In this document: positions 1 through 6,475 of the stretch, piece after piece
How positions within the stretch are numbered: the first letter of the stretch is position 1
Layout of the letters: every line of letters begins with the position of its first letter
Assembly: GCA_002431285.1 (NCBI GenBank)
Contig: DJEF01000022.1
Location: 1 to 11,944, forward strand
Direction of reading: 5' to 3'
DNA from: Ruminococcaceae bacterium UBA5905
GTDB taxonomy: Bacteria; Bacillota; Clostridia; Oscillospirales; Acutalibacteraceae
Length of the DNA: 11,944 bases
Translations under genes and position numbers: made by a program
Notes under the pieces: generated by a model
What the model was told of the DNA's origin: nothing
What the model saw: only the letters and a program-made list of their open reading frames with translations
Database searches by the model: none

Positions 1-1361
1 GTCGAAAAATAGGCAGAAGTAGGCGTAAAGTTGATGTAGCGGACATTGATGTAGTATTTTCCGGCACCTCCGGATGAGATTTCCGCATGACAGAACTGTA
101 TACTGGTCGAGGATGTCGTATTGACGGTATAAGCCGTTGTTCCGCGATACGCCAGAACAACCGCATTGGCATCCAGAGCCGCTTTTACCTCTTCAAACGT
201 TTTGTCCGGAGTTAAGGAAGTTCCCCCCGCTGCGGTAAAATTGACCACAAGCGCGTGTTGCGCCGCCTGTGCTGCCGATGCCGCCGCCGCAGTGGCGGAT
301 GCCGCGGCTGCCGAGGCGCTGTCCGCCGCTTTCTGACTGTCGGCGGCGGTTCCGGCGGCATAGGCTTGTGCCTGGTTCTGCGCATTGAGCGCCTGCTCTG
401 CCCGTGCTGCGGCGGTAGTCGCCGCCGTTTCGGCGTCGGTTTTGGCTGTCTCTGCGGCGGCGGCACTGTTCTCTGCCGCTGTGGCGCTGCCCCCGGCGGC
501 GGCAGCTTCTTCGGCAGCTGTGACGGCGGATGCGGTCGCCGCGGCCGCTGCTTTTTCCGCTGCGGCTGCGCTGTCTGCCGCTGTCGCAGCGCTCTCCGTC
601 AAAGTCTCCGCCTTTTTCGTCGCGGTGGTCGCCGCTGCCTCGGCGGCTTTCTGCGCCGTTTCGGCAGCCCGGCGGGCATCGTCGGCCGCCTGGGCATTGT
701 TTGCTGCGGCGGCTGCCTGGGCGCCGGCCGACGTGTTAAAGGCTGCGGCACTGTTGACATATCCTTCGAGAGCGGTCTCGGATTCGGCCGCCTTGGATAC
801 ATATTTGGCATATGCGCTCTCCATGTGCGCGATCAGCTGTTCCTCCTCGGACAGCACCGGCGGCTTGGCGGCGACGGCCACCACCGCCGGCTCCACCTCA
901 AAGGTCATGATGGCGGATTTCCGGACTCGTCCGTCGGCAGTGATGCCGCGCAATGTGGCCTGTAAGGTCCCGGGCAGCCGCGTGTGCTGGGCAAGGATCG
1001 TCCAGGTCAGCGTCAGGCCGTCGCCATCCTCCGCCGATGCCAGCGGCACCACGTCGGTTTTTGTGTCCCAATCGACGGTGGTTTCCGATATCAGAGCGGT
1101 TTCTTTGGTCTTGGTGGAGGATGACTGGCTGCTGTCGGTGCCGACCGTTTCCTGGCTGTTCTCACTGGTCGTTTCCTGTTGCCGCTGGGCGGTGGAGGTG
1201 ACGGTGGACAGGTCAAAGGCAATATCCAGATAGTAGGCATAGAGACCGCGGTCGGCATCCGTCAGCCGGAAACTGCGGGTCTCGGTTTCGTTTTCGCCCA
1301 CATAGGCGATGTGCCGTTCGTCTTCGGGAATGTGCGCGATCCAGTTTGTGACTTCGATCAT
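1..1361 (-). CDS. Phage tail-fibre / baseplate-like protein, alanine-rich (C-terminus beyond window)
   Basis: The frame is open from an ATG at 1361 to the left edge (453 codons, no stop), so the C-terminus is missing. A GAAAGGAG ribosome site lies about 9 bases upstream of the ATG. Residues 1-165 form a non-repetitive domain (start MIEVTNWIAHIPEDE) with a Ser/Thr/Gln-rich linker near 52-95. Residues 170-200 look helical and acidic. About 205-370 is almost entirely Ala mixed with Glu, Lys, Thr, Ser and Gln, as in a long trimeric coiled-coil shaft. From 371 a beta-rich segment begins (LTPDKTFEEVKAALDA, then YYINVRYINF), of a kind I associate with repeated C-terminal modules of Firmicutes prophage tail fibres. 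By analogy it would be a virion attachment fibre. No domain is recognised with certainty, and a bacterial surface adhesin is the main alternative. No other phage gene is visible in the window. Confidence 0.6.
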   Translation of the reverse strand, partial: MIEVTNWIAHIPEDERHIAYVGENETETRSFRLTDADRGLYAYYLDIAFDLSTVTSTAQRQQETTSENSQETVGTDSSQSSSTKTKETALISETTVDWDTKTDVVPLASAEDGDGLTLTWTILAQHTRLPGTLQATLRGITADGRVRKSAIMTFEVEPAVVAVAAKPPVLSEEEQLIAHMESAYAKYVSKAAESETALEGYVNSAAAFNTSAGAQAAAAANNAQAADDARRAAETAQKAAEAAATTATKKAETLTESAATAADSAAAAEKAAAAATASAVTAAEEAAAAGGSATAAENSAAAAETAKTDAETAATTAAARAEQALNAQNQAQAYAAGTAADSQKAADSASAAAASATAAAASAAQAAQHALVVNFTAAGGTSLTPDKTFEEVKAALDANAVVLAYRGTTAYTVNTTSSTSIQFCHAEISSGGAGKYYINVRYINFTPTSAYFS

Positions 1362-1386
1362 GCTTGTGTCTCCTTTCTTTTCGCTG

Positions 1387-1425
1387 ACCCGTCGCCGGGA
1401 CAGGGGTTTCTGCCCGGCGGCGGGT
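1387..1425 (-). repeat. GC-rich inverted repeat in the leader of the tail-fibre-like gene
   Basis: Arms of 13 bp (1387-1399 and 1413-1425; CCCG..CGCCGGG against CCCGGCG.CGGG) flank a 13 base loop. They match except for one T/G position, which pairs as a wobble in plus-strand RNA and as an A/C mismatch in minus-strand RNA. The repeat lies about 10 bases upstream of the ribosome site of the gene starting at 1361. It has no U tract, so it is not a terminator. It may stabilise the leader or affect translation, but this is inferred. Confidence 0.5.
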
Positions 1426-1464
1426 CGCTTTGGCTTTCGGTTCCGTTTTCCGTCCGTTGCAGCC

Positions 1465-1504
1465 AAGGAAAAAGCAGATGCATTCACCCGATGCATCTGC
1501 TTTT
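1465..1504 (-). terminator. Intrinsic terminator after sigE
   Basis: A perfect 14 bp stem (1470-1483 with 1491-1504; core GCAGATGCAT / ATGCATCTGC) with a 7 base loop is followed on the minus strand by a run of five T. It lies 62 bases past the sigE stop codon and would end the spoIIGA-sigE transcript. The A run on the other side makes it look bidirectional. A promoter-like sequence starts only a few bases upstream of it on the same strand. Confidence 0.85.
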
Positions 1505-1522
1505 CCTGTTGACTACATTTTT

Positions 1523-1551
1523 ATTGTACACGAACATTCGTTCTTCGTCAA
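1523..1551 (-). promoter_or_regulatory. Sigma-A-type promoter between sigE and the tail-fibre-like gene
   Basis: On the minus strand, TTGACG (1546-1551) and TACAAT (1523-1528) are separated by exactly 17 bases. The spacer contains the inverted repeat ACGAA-TG-TTCGT, whose right arm is one base from the -10 box. The predicted start is near 1516, only about 12 bases before the terminator hairpin at 1470-1504. The product is therefore either a very short RNA or a read-through leader for the gene at 1361. The hexamers are seen directly; activity is inferred. Confidence 0.6.
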
Positions 1552-1566
1552 GAGCTTTTGACAAAA

Positions 1567-2274
1567 TTACCGTTGCGCCTGCTCCAATTCTTCCCGCAGG
1601 CGGCGGATGATCCGCTTTTCCAGGCGGGATATGTAGGATTGAGAAATGCCCAGCAGGTCGGCCACCTCCTTTTGCGTGTGCTCCTTTTTGCCGCAGATAC
1701 CGAAACGCAGCTGCATGATTTGCTGCTCGCGTCGGGGCAGCCGTTCGACGCACAGCATCAGCTGCTGCCGTTCGGCCTCCTGCTCCAAATTTCGGCTGAC
1801 CAGATCCGGGTCGCTGCCCAGAATATCGGAGAGCAGCAGCTCATTGCCGTCCCAATCCACATTCAGCGGCTCGTCGATGGAGATCTCATTCTTTTTCTGG
1901 GCGTTTTTGCGCAGATACATGAGGATCTCGTTTTCGATGCAGCGGGAGGAATAGGTGGCCAGTTTGATGTTTCGGCTGGGGCAGAAGGTACGCACCGCCT
2001 TGATCAGTCCGATGGTGCCGATGGAGATGAGATCCTCGATGCCGACGCCGGAGTTTTCAAATTTCCGGGCGATGTACACCACCAGCCGCAGATTGCGGGT
2101 GATGAGCAGCTCCCGGGCGGATTCGTCGCCGGTCTCCAGCCGCCGGAGCGCCTCCCGCTCCTCCTCGGCGCTCATGGGCGGGGGCAATACGTCCGAGCCG
2201 TTGATGTAATAGATCGGTTCCCGCCGAAATCGTTGCCACAGCCGTTTCAGCCGGTCGATCAGTTTGTTCCACAT
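1567..2274 (-). CDS. sigE: RNA polymerase sporulation sigma factor SigE (pro-sigma-E)
   Basis: This is a 235-residue sigma-70 family protein that closely matches my memory of Bacillus Sig[13 protein letters not shown] near 22-33, the region 2 block [17 protein letters not shown] at 60-76, then [15 protein letters not shown] and [13 protein letters not shown], and a region 4.2 helix-turn-helix ([20 protein letters not shown]) near 202-221. SigE directs early mother-cell transcription during sporulation. It is made as an inactive, membrane-associated precursor whose N-terminal segment is removed by SpoIIGA. The basic amphipathic leader (about 21 residues before YYI) fits that pro-sequence and is about five residues shorter than in B. 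subtilis. I chose the ATG at 2274 because AAGGAG ends 7 bases upstream; the in-frame ATG at 2280 would leave only one base. The gene overlaps the end of spoIIGA by 16 bp, implying coupled translation. sigG, often found next downstream, is absent here. Confidence 0.96.
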   Translation of the reverse strand: MWNKLIDRLKRLWQRFRREPIYYINGSDVLPPPMSAEEEREALRRLETGDESARELLITRNLRLVVYIARKFENSGVGIEDLISIGTIGLIKAVRTFCPSRNIKLATYSSRCIENEILMYLRKNAQKKNEISIDEPLNVDWDGNELLLSDILGSDPDLVSRNLEQEAERQQLMLCVERLPRREQQIMQLRFGICGKKEHTQKEVADLLGISQSYISRLEKRIIRRLREELEQAQR

Positions 2275-3170
2275 ATCCATACTCCTTTCGGGTCTGCGGT
2301 GAATTCGGCGGCAGCGTTGCCCAGCAGACCTTTATAGTCCTCCGGCAGCAGCGTACTGCTCAGGGCGATATAGCAGCCCGGCAGCAGACGGTCCCCCTGC
2401 CCGGACCGGCTGCCGCGCCCGGTATGTACGGTGACCCGTTCCGGACGGAAGGCGGGCAGCAAGCCTTCACCCCCCAGACTGCTGAAGGGGATCACCCGCC
2501 AGCCGGGGCCGGTGGGCAGGTCTTTTCCGTCCCATCCCTCCGGCAGCAGGGAGGATACGGCATCCCGCTCCATGACGATGACCGGCGCGCCGGAGAAGGG
2601 CTCCACCAGGTGATTTCCGCTGTCATAGAGACAGGGGAGGGTGACGGTGCGCCCGCGGTTGGACACGGACACGGCGTAGCGGTGACGTTTCGGCGCCGAC
2701 CGGCGCATCCGCTGCCCGATCAGGCACAGGATGCCGTAGCAGAGCACCGTAAGCCCCACCAGCAGCAGGGGGGATATACGATAGTAGACTACGCCGTTGC
2801 TCACATAAATGCCCGCCGGGGCAAAGAAATAGTACACGCCCTCGCACAACCCCGCCAATCCGGCGCTGAGGGCGAATAGCCACAGAATACGCCGCAGGAA
2901 ACACCGGCCGTTTTCCGGCGGGAAGGCCACCAGCACCATCAGCGCGGCGCCGGCGGCCTTGCATAGGAGAGACAGCCACACCGGCAAGGGCGGCAGCAGC
3001 AGCACGAAGGCTGTCAGCCCGCCGCAGAGCGCTCCCAGCGCCAGCCGCCACCCTCGCGCCTGCGCGCCGGTGATGCGGCGCAGCAGCACCAGCAGCAGGA
3101 AATCCACCCACCAGTTGACCGCCAGTAATACATCGGCATAAATGACCATGATGATCCCGTCCTTTGCCAT
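2259..3170 (-). CDS. spoIIGA: Sigma-E processing peptidase SpoIIGA
   Basis: This 303-residue membrane aspartic protease cleaves pro-SigE in the mother cell after asymmetric division. The N-terminal part has about five hydrophobic segments, beginning [22 protein letters not shown], the usual SpoIIGA opening. The C-terminal cytosolic part carries the catalytic motif YDSGN with Asp at residue 183, followed by L-x-EP-x-x-x-x-PV, as in retroviral-type aspartic proteases; B. subtilis SpoIIGA has its catalytic Asp at about the same position and is about 309 residues. I chose the start at 3170 because GGAGGT precedes it by 9 bases. The ATG at 3149 (AAAGGA 10 bases upstream) would give a 296-residue protein that starts MVIYADV, nearer to homologues, and is a real alternative. 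An upstream extension to 3272 would cross the sdaAB promoter region and is unlikely. The gene is co-transcribed with and overlaps sigE, its substrate. Confidence 0.93.
   Translation of the reverse strand: MAKDGIIMVIYADVLLAVNWWVDFLLLVLLRRITGAQARGWRLALGALCGGLTAFVLLLPPLPVWLSLLCKAAGAALMVLVAFPPENGRCFLRRILWLFALSAGLAGLCEGVYYFFAPAGIYVSNGVVYYRISPLLLVGLTVLCYGILCLIGQRMRRSAPKRHRYAVSVSNRGRTVTLPCLYDSGNHLVEPFSGAPVIVMERDAVSSLLPEGWDGKDLPTGPGWRVIPFSSLGGEGLLPAFRPERVTVHTGRGSRSGQGDRLLPGCYIALSSTLLPEDYKGLLGNAAAEFTADPKGVWICGTN
2282..2287 (-). promoter_or_regulatory. sigE ribosome binding site that decides the start
   Basis: AAGGAG on the minus strand lies inside the 3' end of spoIIGA. It is 7 bases from the ATG at 2274 but only 1 base from the ATG at 2280, which favours the shorter protein. 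Confidence 0.8.
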
Positions 3171-3179
3171 ACAGTATAG

Positions 3180-3185
3180 ACCTCC
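3180..3185 (-). promoter_or_regulatory. spoIIGA ribosome binding site
   Basis: GGAGGT on the minus strand sits 9 bases before the ATG at 3170. A weaker AAAGGA (3160-3165) sits 10 bases before the alternative ATG at 3149, so initiation at either or both is possible. Confidence 0.6.
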
Positions 3186-3240
3186 GGCCATAGGGGATTT
3201 TGCCGAAACAGGAGGAATGAAAAAATAAGGACACGCTGCA

Positions 3241-3269
3241 TTGACAGACGGTGCGAAACCGTGTACAAT
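3241..3269 (+). promoter_or_regulatory. sdaAB promoter with dyad in the spacer
   Basis: A perfect TTGACA (3241-3246), a 17 base spacer and TACAAT (3264-3269) give a strong sigma-A-type promoter. Its predicted start near 3276 leaves a leader of about 23 bases before sdaAB. The spacer holds the inverted repeat ACGGT (3248-3252) and ACCGT (3258-3262) separated by 5 bases, which could be an operator. The -35 box overlaps a Spo0A-box-like sequence on the other strand (TCTGTCAAT, 7 of 9 against TTTGTCAAA) that faces spoIIGA. Confidence 0.8.
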
Positions 3270-3298
3270 CATACGAAAAGGACAGGGAGGCGGGCGCG

Positions 3299-3967
3299 AT
3301 GCGCATTTTTGACATACTGGGACCGGTAATGGTGGGTCCCTCCAGCAGCCATACGGCGGGGGCGGTGCGCATCGGGCTGACCGCCCGGAAGCTGCTGGGG
3401 GAAGCGCCGGTGCAGGCGGCGATCACGCTCTACGGCAGCTTTGCGCTGACCGGGCGGGGCCACGGCACCGACCGGGCGCTGATCGCCGGTTTGCTGGGAA
3501 TGCAGCCGGACGATCTGCGGATCCCCGACAGTTTCCGGTGGGCGCGGCAGGAGGGGCTCAATTATACCTTTTCTGCGGCGCAGGCCCATAATCTCCATCC
3601 CAATACTGCCCGCCTGCTGCTGACCGGCGCCACCGGCCGGACGCTGGATGTGGTGGCGGAGAGCGTAGGGGGCGGGCGCATCTGTGTGCGCTCCATCGAC
3701 GGGATCGAGACGAACTTTTCCGGCGAGCATAACACGCTGATTGTCCATAATCAGGACGTGCCGGGGCACGTGGCGGCGGTGACGGCGGCGCTGATGCAGC
3801 GCCATGTGAATATCGCGACCATGCAGCTGTACCGCAATGAACAGGGCGGGTATGCAGTGATGGTGCTGGAATGCGACCAGCCCATTCCCACCGATCTGGA
3901 GCAGTTTCTGTCCCATATCGAGGGGATCCGCAAGATCACGGTATTTAATCAGGAGGGAGTCCTATGA
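3299..3967 (+). CDS. sdaAB: L-serine dehydratase, iron-sulfur type, beta subunit
   Basis: This 222-residue subunit, with SdaAA, forms the oxygen-sensitive [4Fe-4S] enzyme that converts L-serine to pyruvate and ammonia in the cytosol. It opens with the family signature FDILGPVMVGPSSSHTAGA (residues 4-22) and has the conserved HPNTA at 100-104. A C-terminal ACT domain starts about 145 (NTLIVHNQDVPGHVAAVTAAL). Length fits the usual ~220 residues. The start at 3299 is set by GGGAGG 8 bases upstream and by the signature beginning straight after it; a longer frame from 3251 would start inside the promoter. The stop overlaps the start of sdaAA as ATGA, so the two are translationally coupled and should be made in equal amounts. 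Confidence 0.96.
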   Translation: MRIFDILGPVMVGPSSSHTAGAVRIGLTARKLLGEAPVQAAITLYGSFALTGRGHGTDRALIAGLLGMQPDDLRIPDSFRWARQEGLNYTFSAAQAHNLHPNTARLLLTGATGRTLDVVAESVGGGRICVRSIDGIETNFSGEHNTLIVHNQDVPGHVAAVTAALMQRHVNIATMQLYRNEQGGYAVMVLECDQPIPTDLEQFLSHIEGIRKITVFNQEGVL

Positions 3968-4851
3968 GCTTTGCCAGTGTGGCGGCGCTGCTGGAGACGG
4001 CGCAGCGGGAGGAAAAACCGCTTGCAGCGGTAATCGTGGCGGCGGACTGCCGGGAAAACGGATATACAGAAGAATATTCTCGCCGCCGGATGGCGGAGAC
4101 CTGGGCGGCGATGCTGGATTCCAGCCGCCAATACCGCGCCTCCGACCGCTCTCGCAGCGGGCTGTCCGGCGGGGACGGGGAACGGCTGCGGCAGGCGGCG
4201 GCGGACGGACGGCTGCTGGGCGGGACGTATTTCCTTCGGGTGATGGAGGAGGCGCTGCGGGTGGCAGAGTGCAATGCCTGTATGCGGCGGATCGTGGCGG
4301 CCCCTACGGCGGGCAGCTGCGGGGTGCTGCCGGCGGTGCTGATACCGCTGGCGGAGGAGCGGGCGCTGACGGAGGACGCTGTGGTAGAAGCGCTGTATAT
4401 TGCCGCCGCTTTTGGCGAGGTGACGGCCAACCGAGCCAGCGTGTCCGGGGCGCAGGGCGGCTGTCAGGCGGAGATCGGCACCGCCTCCGCAATGGCGGCG
4501 GCAGCGCTCACGCACTTGCTGGGCGGTACGCCCCAGCAGTGCGCCCACGCCTTTGCGCTGGCGCTGAGCAATTTGCTGGGGCTGGTGTGCGATCCGGTGG
4601 CGGGGCTGGTGGAGCTGCCCTGTGTGCGGCGGAATGTGGTGGGAGCGGTGAATGCGGTCAGTGCCGCCGATATGGCGCTGGCGGGGATCACCAGCCGCAT
4701 TCCGGCGGATGAGGTGATCGACGCCATGGGGGAGGTGGGCGACGCCCTGCCTGCCGCCCTGCGGGAGACCGGGCTGGGCGGTCTGGCGGCGACTCCCACG
4801 GCGCAGCGGCTGACCGAGGAGATCCGGCAGGAGAGCGCCGCGGAGGAATAA
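3964..4851 (+). CDS. sdaAA: L-serine dehydratase, iron-sulfur type, alpha subunit
   Basis: This 295-residue subunit holds the [4Fe-4S] cluster at which serine is dehydrated. The three conserved cluster cysteines are visible as C167 (GGCQAEIG), C209 (LVCDPVAG) and C220 (ELPCVRRN); the 42 and 11 residue spacings match those I recall for the Legionella enzyme. The APTAGSCGVLP block at 113-123 is also typical. A two-subunit arrangement is usual in Firmicutes, where Gram-negative enzymes are single fused chains. GGAGGGAG lies just upstream of the start. The gene ends 7 bases before a strong terminator, so the operon appears to contain only the two subunits, with no serine transporter or regulator beside it. 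Confidence 0.96.
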   Translation: MSFASVAALLETAQREEKPLAAVIVAADCRENGYTEEYSRRRMAETWAAMLDSSRQYRASDRSRSGLSGGDGERLRQAAADGRLLGGTYFLRVMEEALRVAECNACMRRIVAAPTAGSCGVLPAVLIPLAEERALTEDAVVEALYIAAAFGEVTANRASVSGAQGGCQAEIGTASAMAAAALTHLLGGTPQQCAHAFALALSNLLGLVCDPVAGLVELPCVRRNVVGAVNAVSAADMALAGITSRIPADEVIDAMGEVGDALPAALRETGLGGLAATPTAQRLTEEIRQESAAEE

Positions 4852-4858
4852 AAAACAG

Positions 4859-4895
4859 CGCCGGGAGCGCACACAAGCTGTGTGCGCTCCCGGCG
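4859..4895. terminator. Bidirectional terminator between sdaAA and livF
   Basis: A perfect 16 bp stem (4859-4874 with 4880-4895; CGCCGGGAGCGCACAC and its complement) has a 5 base loop. It is flanked by an A-rich run on the left, which gives a T run on the minus strand, and by TTGTTTT on the right. It sits between two convergent operons and should terminate both. Confidence 0.9.
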
Positions 4896-4923
4896 CGTTG
4901 TTTTGGAGAAAGATGAACGGATT

Positions 4924-5640
4924 TTATTGGCGGCTTTTGCCCAGATAGGCTTCTTTGACCGCCGCGTTGTTGAGCAGCTCCTCGCCGGTGCCGGAGAGGG
5001 TCAGGGTGCCGGTCTCGATGACATAGCCCTCGTCGGCGATCTTCAGCGCCATGTTGGCGTTCTGCTCGTTGAGCAGCACTGTGATGCCGCTTTTGTTGAT
5101 CTCTCGAATGATGGCGAAAATGTCCCGCACCACCAGCGGCGCCAAACCCAGAGAGGGTTCGTCCATCATGATGAGCCGGGGACGACTCATCAGCGCCCGG
5201 CCCACCGCCAGCATTTGCTGTTCGCCGCCGGACAGGGTGCCGGCCATCTGCCAGCTCCGCTCCTTCAGGCGAGGAAACAGATCGTAGATGTGCGCCAGAT
5301 CGTCGTCCAGTTTATCCTTGCGCAGATAGGCGCCGATCTTCAGGTTTTCCAACACCGTCAGATTGGGGAATACCTTGCGACCCTCCGGCACCAGCGTGAT
5401 CCCCTTGCTGACGATGGCATCGGGGGTCTGGCCCAGTATGCTGGCGCCATCGTACAGGATGTCGCCGCTGTGGGGCTTTACGATGCCGGAGATGGAGCGC
5501 AGAATGGTGGATTTACCGGCGCCGTTGGCGCCGATCAGGGTCATGATCTTGCCCTGCTCCACGGTCATGGAGATGTCCTTGACCGCCTTGATACCGCCGA
5601 AATTCACGGACAGATTCTTGATTTCCAGTATGTTACTCAT
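4924..5640 (-). CDS. livF: Branched-chain amino acid ABC transporter ATP-binding protein LivF
   Basis: This 238-residue ATPase is one of two nucleotide-binding subunits driving uptake through LivH-LivM. Visible motifs are Walker A GANGAGKS (37-44), signature LSGGEQQ (136-142) and Walker B RLIMMDEP (155-162). The characteristic LivF segment NEQNANMALKIADEGYVIETG starts at 191; the residue equivalent to the usual switch histidine is Gln (EQ), a LivF family trait as far as I recall. It is the last gene of the operon and its start overlaps the end of livG by 8 bp. The upstream site is weak (GGGGGTGG about 9 bases away), so expression probably relies on coupling to livG. Confidence 0.94.
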   Translation of the reverse strand: MSNILEIKNLSVNFGGIKAVKDISMTVEQGKIMTLIGANGAGKSTILRSISGIVKPHSGDILYDGASILGQTPDAIVSKGITLVPEGRKVFPNLTVLENLKIGAYLRKDKLDDDLAHIYDLFPRLKERSWQMAGTLSGGEQQMLAVGRALMSRPRLIMMDEPSLGLAPLVVRDIFAIIREINKSGITVLLNEQNANMALKIADEGYVIETGTLTLSGTGEELLNNAAVKEAYLGKSRQ

Positions 5641-6475
5641 CGTCGTCTGCCACCCCCAGATATGCGTCGATCACCCGTTGATTGGCCTGGATTTCGGCCG
5701 GTGTGCCGTGGGCGATCTCCTTGCCGAAATCAATGACGTAAATGCGGTCGGAAATATCCATCACCAGATTCATGTGATGCTCGATGAGCAGAATGGTGAT
5801 GTGGAATTGCTCCCGGATCTGCCGGATGAACGCGGTCAGCTCCTCGGTTTCCTGCGGGTTCATACCGGCGGCCGGTTCATCCAGCAGCAGCAGGGTCGGC
5901 TCGGTCGCCAGCGCCCGGGCGATCTCCAGCTTGCGCTGCATCCCGTAGGGCAGACTGGTGGCCAGCTCGTCCCTGACTTCCTCCAGCCCCACCAGTCGCA
6001 GCAGCTCCATGGTTTCCTGCCGCATACGGGCCTCTTCCTTGTAGTTGAGGTGGAAGGTGGCGGTGAACAGATTGGAGGTACGGCGCAGGTGCTTGGCGGT
6101 GAGCACGTTCTCGAATACCGTCATGGATTTGAATAGACGGATATTCTGAAAGGTGCGCGCCATGCCCAATTTGGTGAGCTGATCCGGCGTTTTCCGCAGG
6201 ACGGTGGTGTATTTGCCCGCATTTTCTCCGGCATAGAGCTTTTTCATTTTGCCCCGGGGCTTGTTGGAGATCACCAGCTGGTCGTGGTAGTAAATAGCGC
6301 CGTTGGTGGGTTCATACACGCCGGTGATGGCGTTGAACGCAGTGGTTTTTCCGGCGCCGTTGGGTCCGATGAGGGCGACGATCTCCCCCTCGTTGACCTC
6401 CATGGACAGGTTATCTACCGCCACCACGCCGCCAAACTGCATCGTGATGTCGCACAGTCGTAATACGCTGCTCAT
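5633..6475 (-). CDS. livG: Branched-chain amino acid ABC transporter ATP-binding protein LivG
   Basis: This 280-residue ATPase pairs with LivF on the cytosolic face of the permease. Walker A is GPNGAGKT (37-44), the signature is LPYGMQRKLEIARAL (175-189), Walker B is LLLLDEP (195-201) and the switch histidine lies in LLIEHHMNLVMDISDRIYVIDFGK. The LivG signature with PYG rather than SGG is normal. An insert of about 35 mostly charged residues (about 66-100, after YYHDQ) makes it longer than the ~255 residues of E. coli LivG; such inserts occur in Firmicutes homologues. AAGGAGG sits 7 bases before the ATG, and the start overlaps the livM stop as ATGA. Confidence 0.95.
   Translation of the reverse strand: MSSVLRLCDITMQFGGVVAVDNLSMEVNEGEIVALIGPNGAGKTTAFNAITGVYEPTNGAIYYHDQLVISNKPRGKMKKLYAGENAGKYTTVLRKTPDQLTKLGMARTFQNIRLFKSMTVFENVLTAKHLRRTSNLFTATFHLNYKEEARMRQETMELLRLVGLEEVRDELATSLPYGMQRKLEIARALATEPTLLLLDEPAAGMNPQETEELTAFIRQIREQFHITILLIEHHMNLVMDISDRIYVIDFGKEIAHGTPAEIQANQRVIDAYLGVADDDE

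Noticed and set aside
385..1233. 282-codon Ala-rich frame on the plus strand
   Set aside because: Reverse reading of GCN-rich Ala codons also gives Ala-rich protein. The minus frame has the ribosome site, a structured N-terminal domain and runs uninterrupted for 453 codons.
1358..1483. 41-codon minus-strand frame ending in ATGA overlap with the gene at 1361
   Set aside because: Its ATG lies inside the terminator hairpin, there is no proper ribosome site and the Pro/Gly-rich product matches nothing. The overlap is suggestive but not enough.
3217..3228. Tiny Met-Lys-Lys frame after GGAGG, as a possible sdaAB leader peptide
   Set aside because: It lies upstream of the sdaAB promoter and its spacing to the GGAGG is too short.
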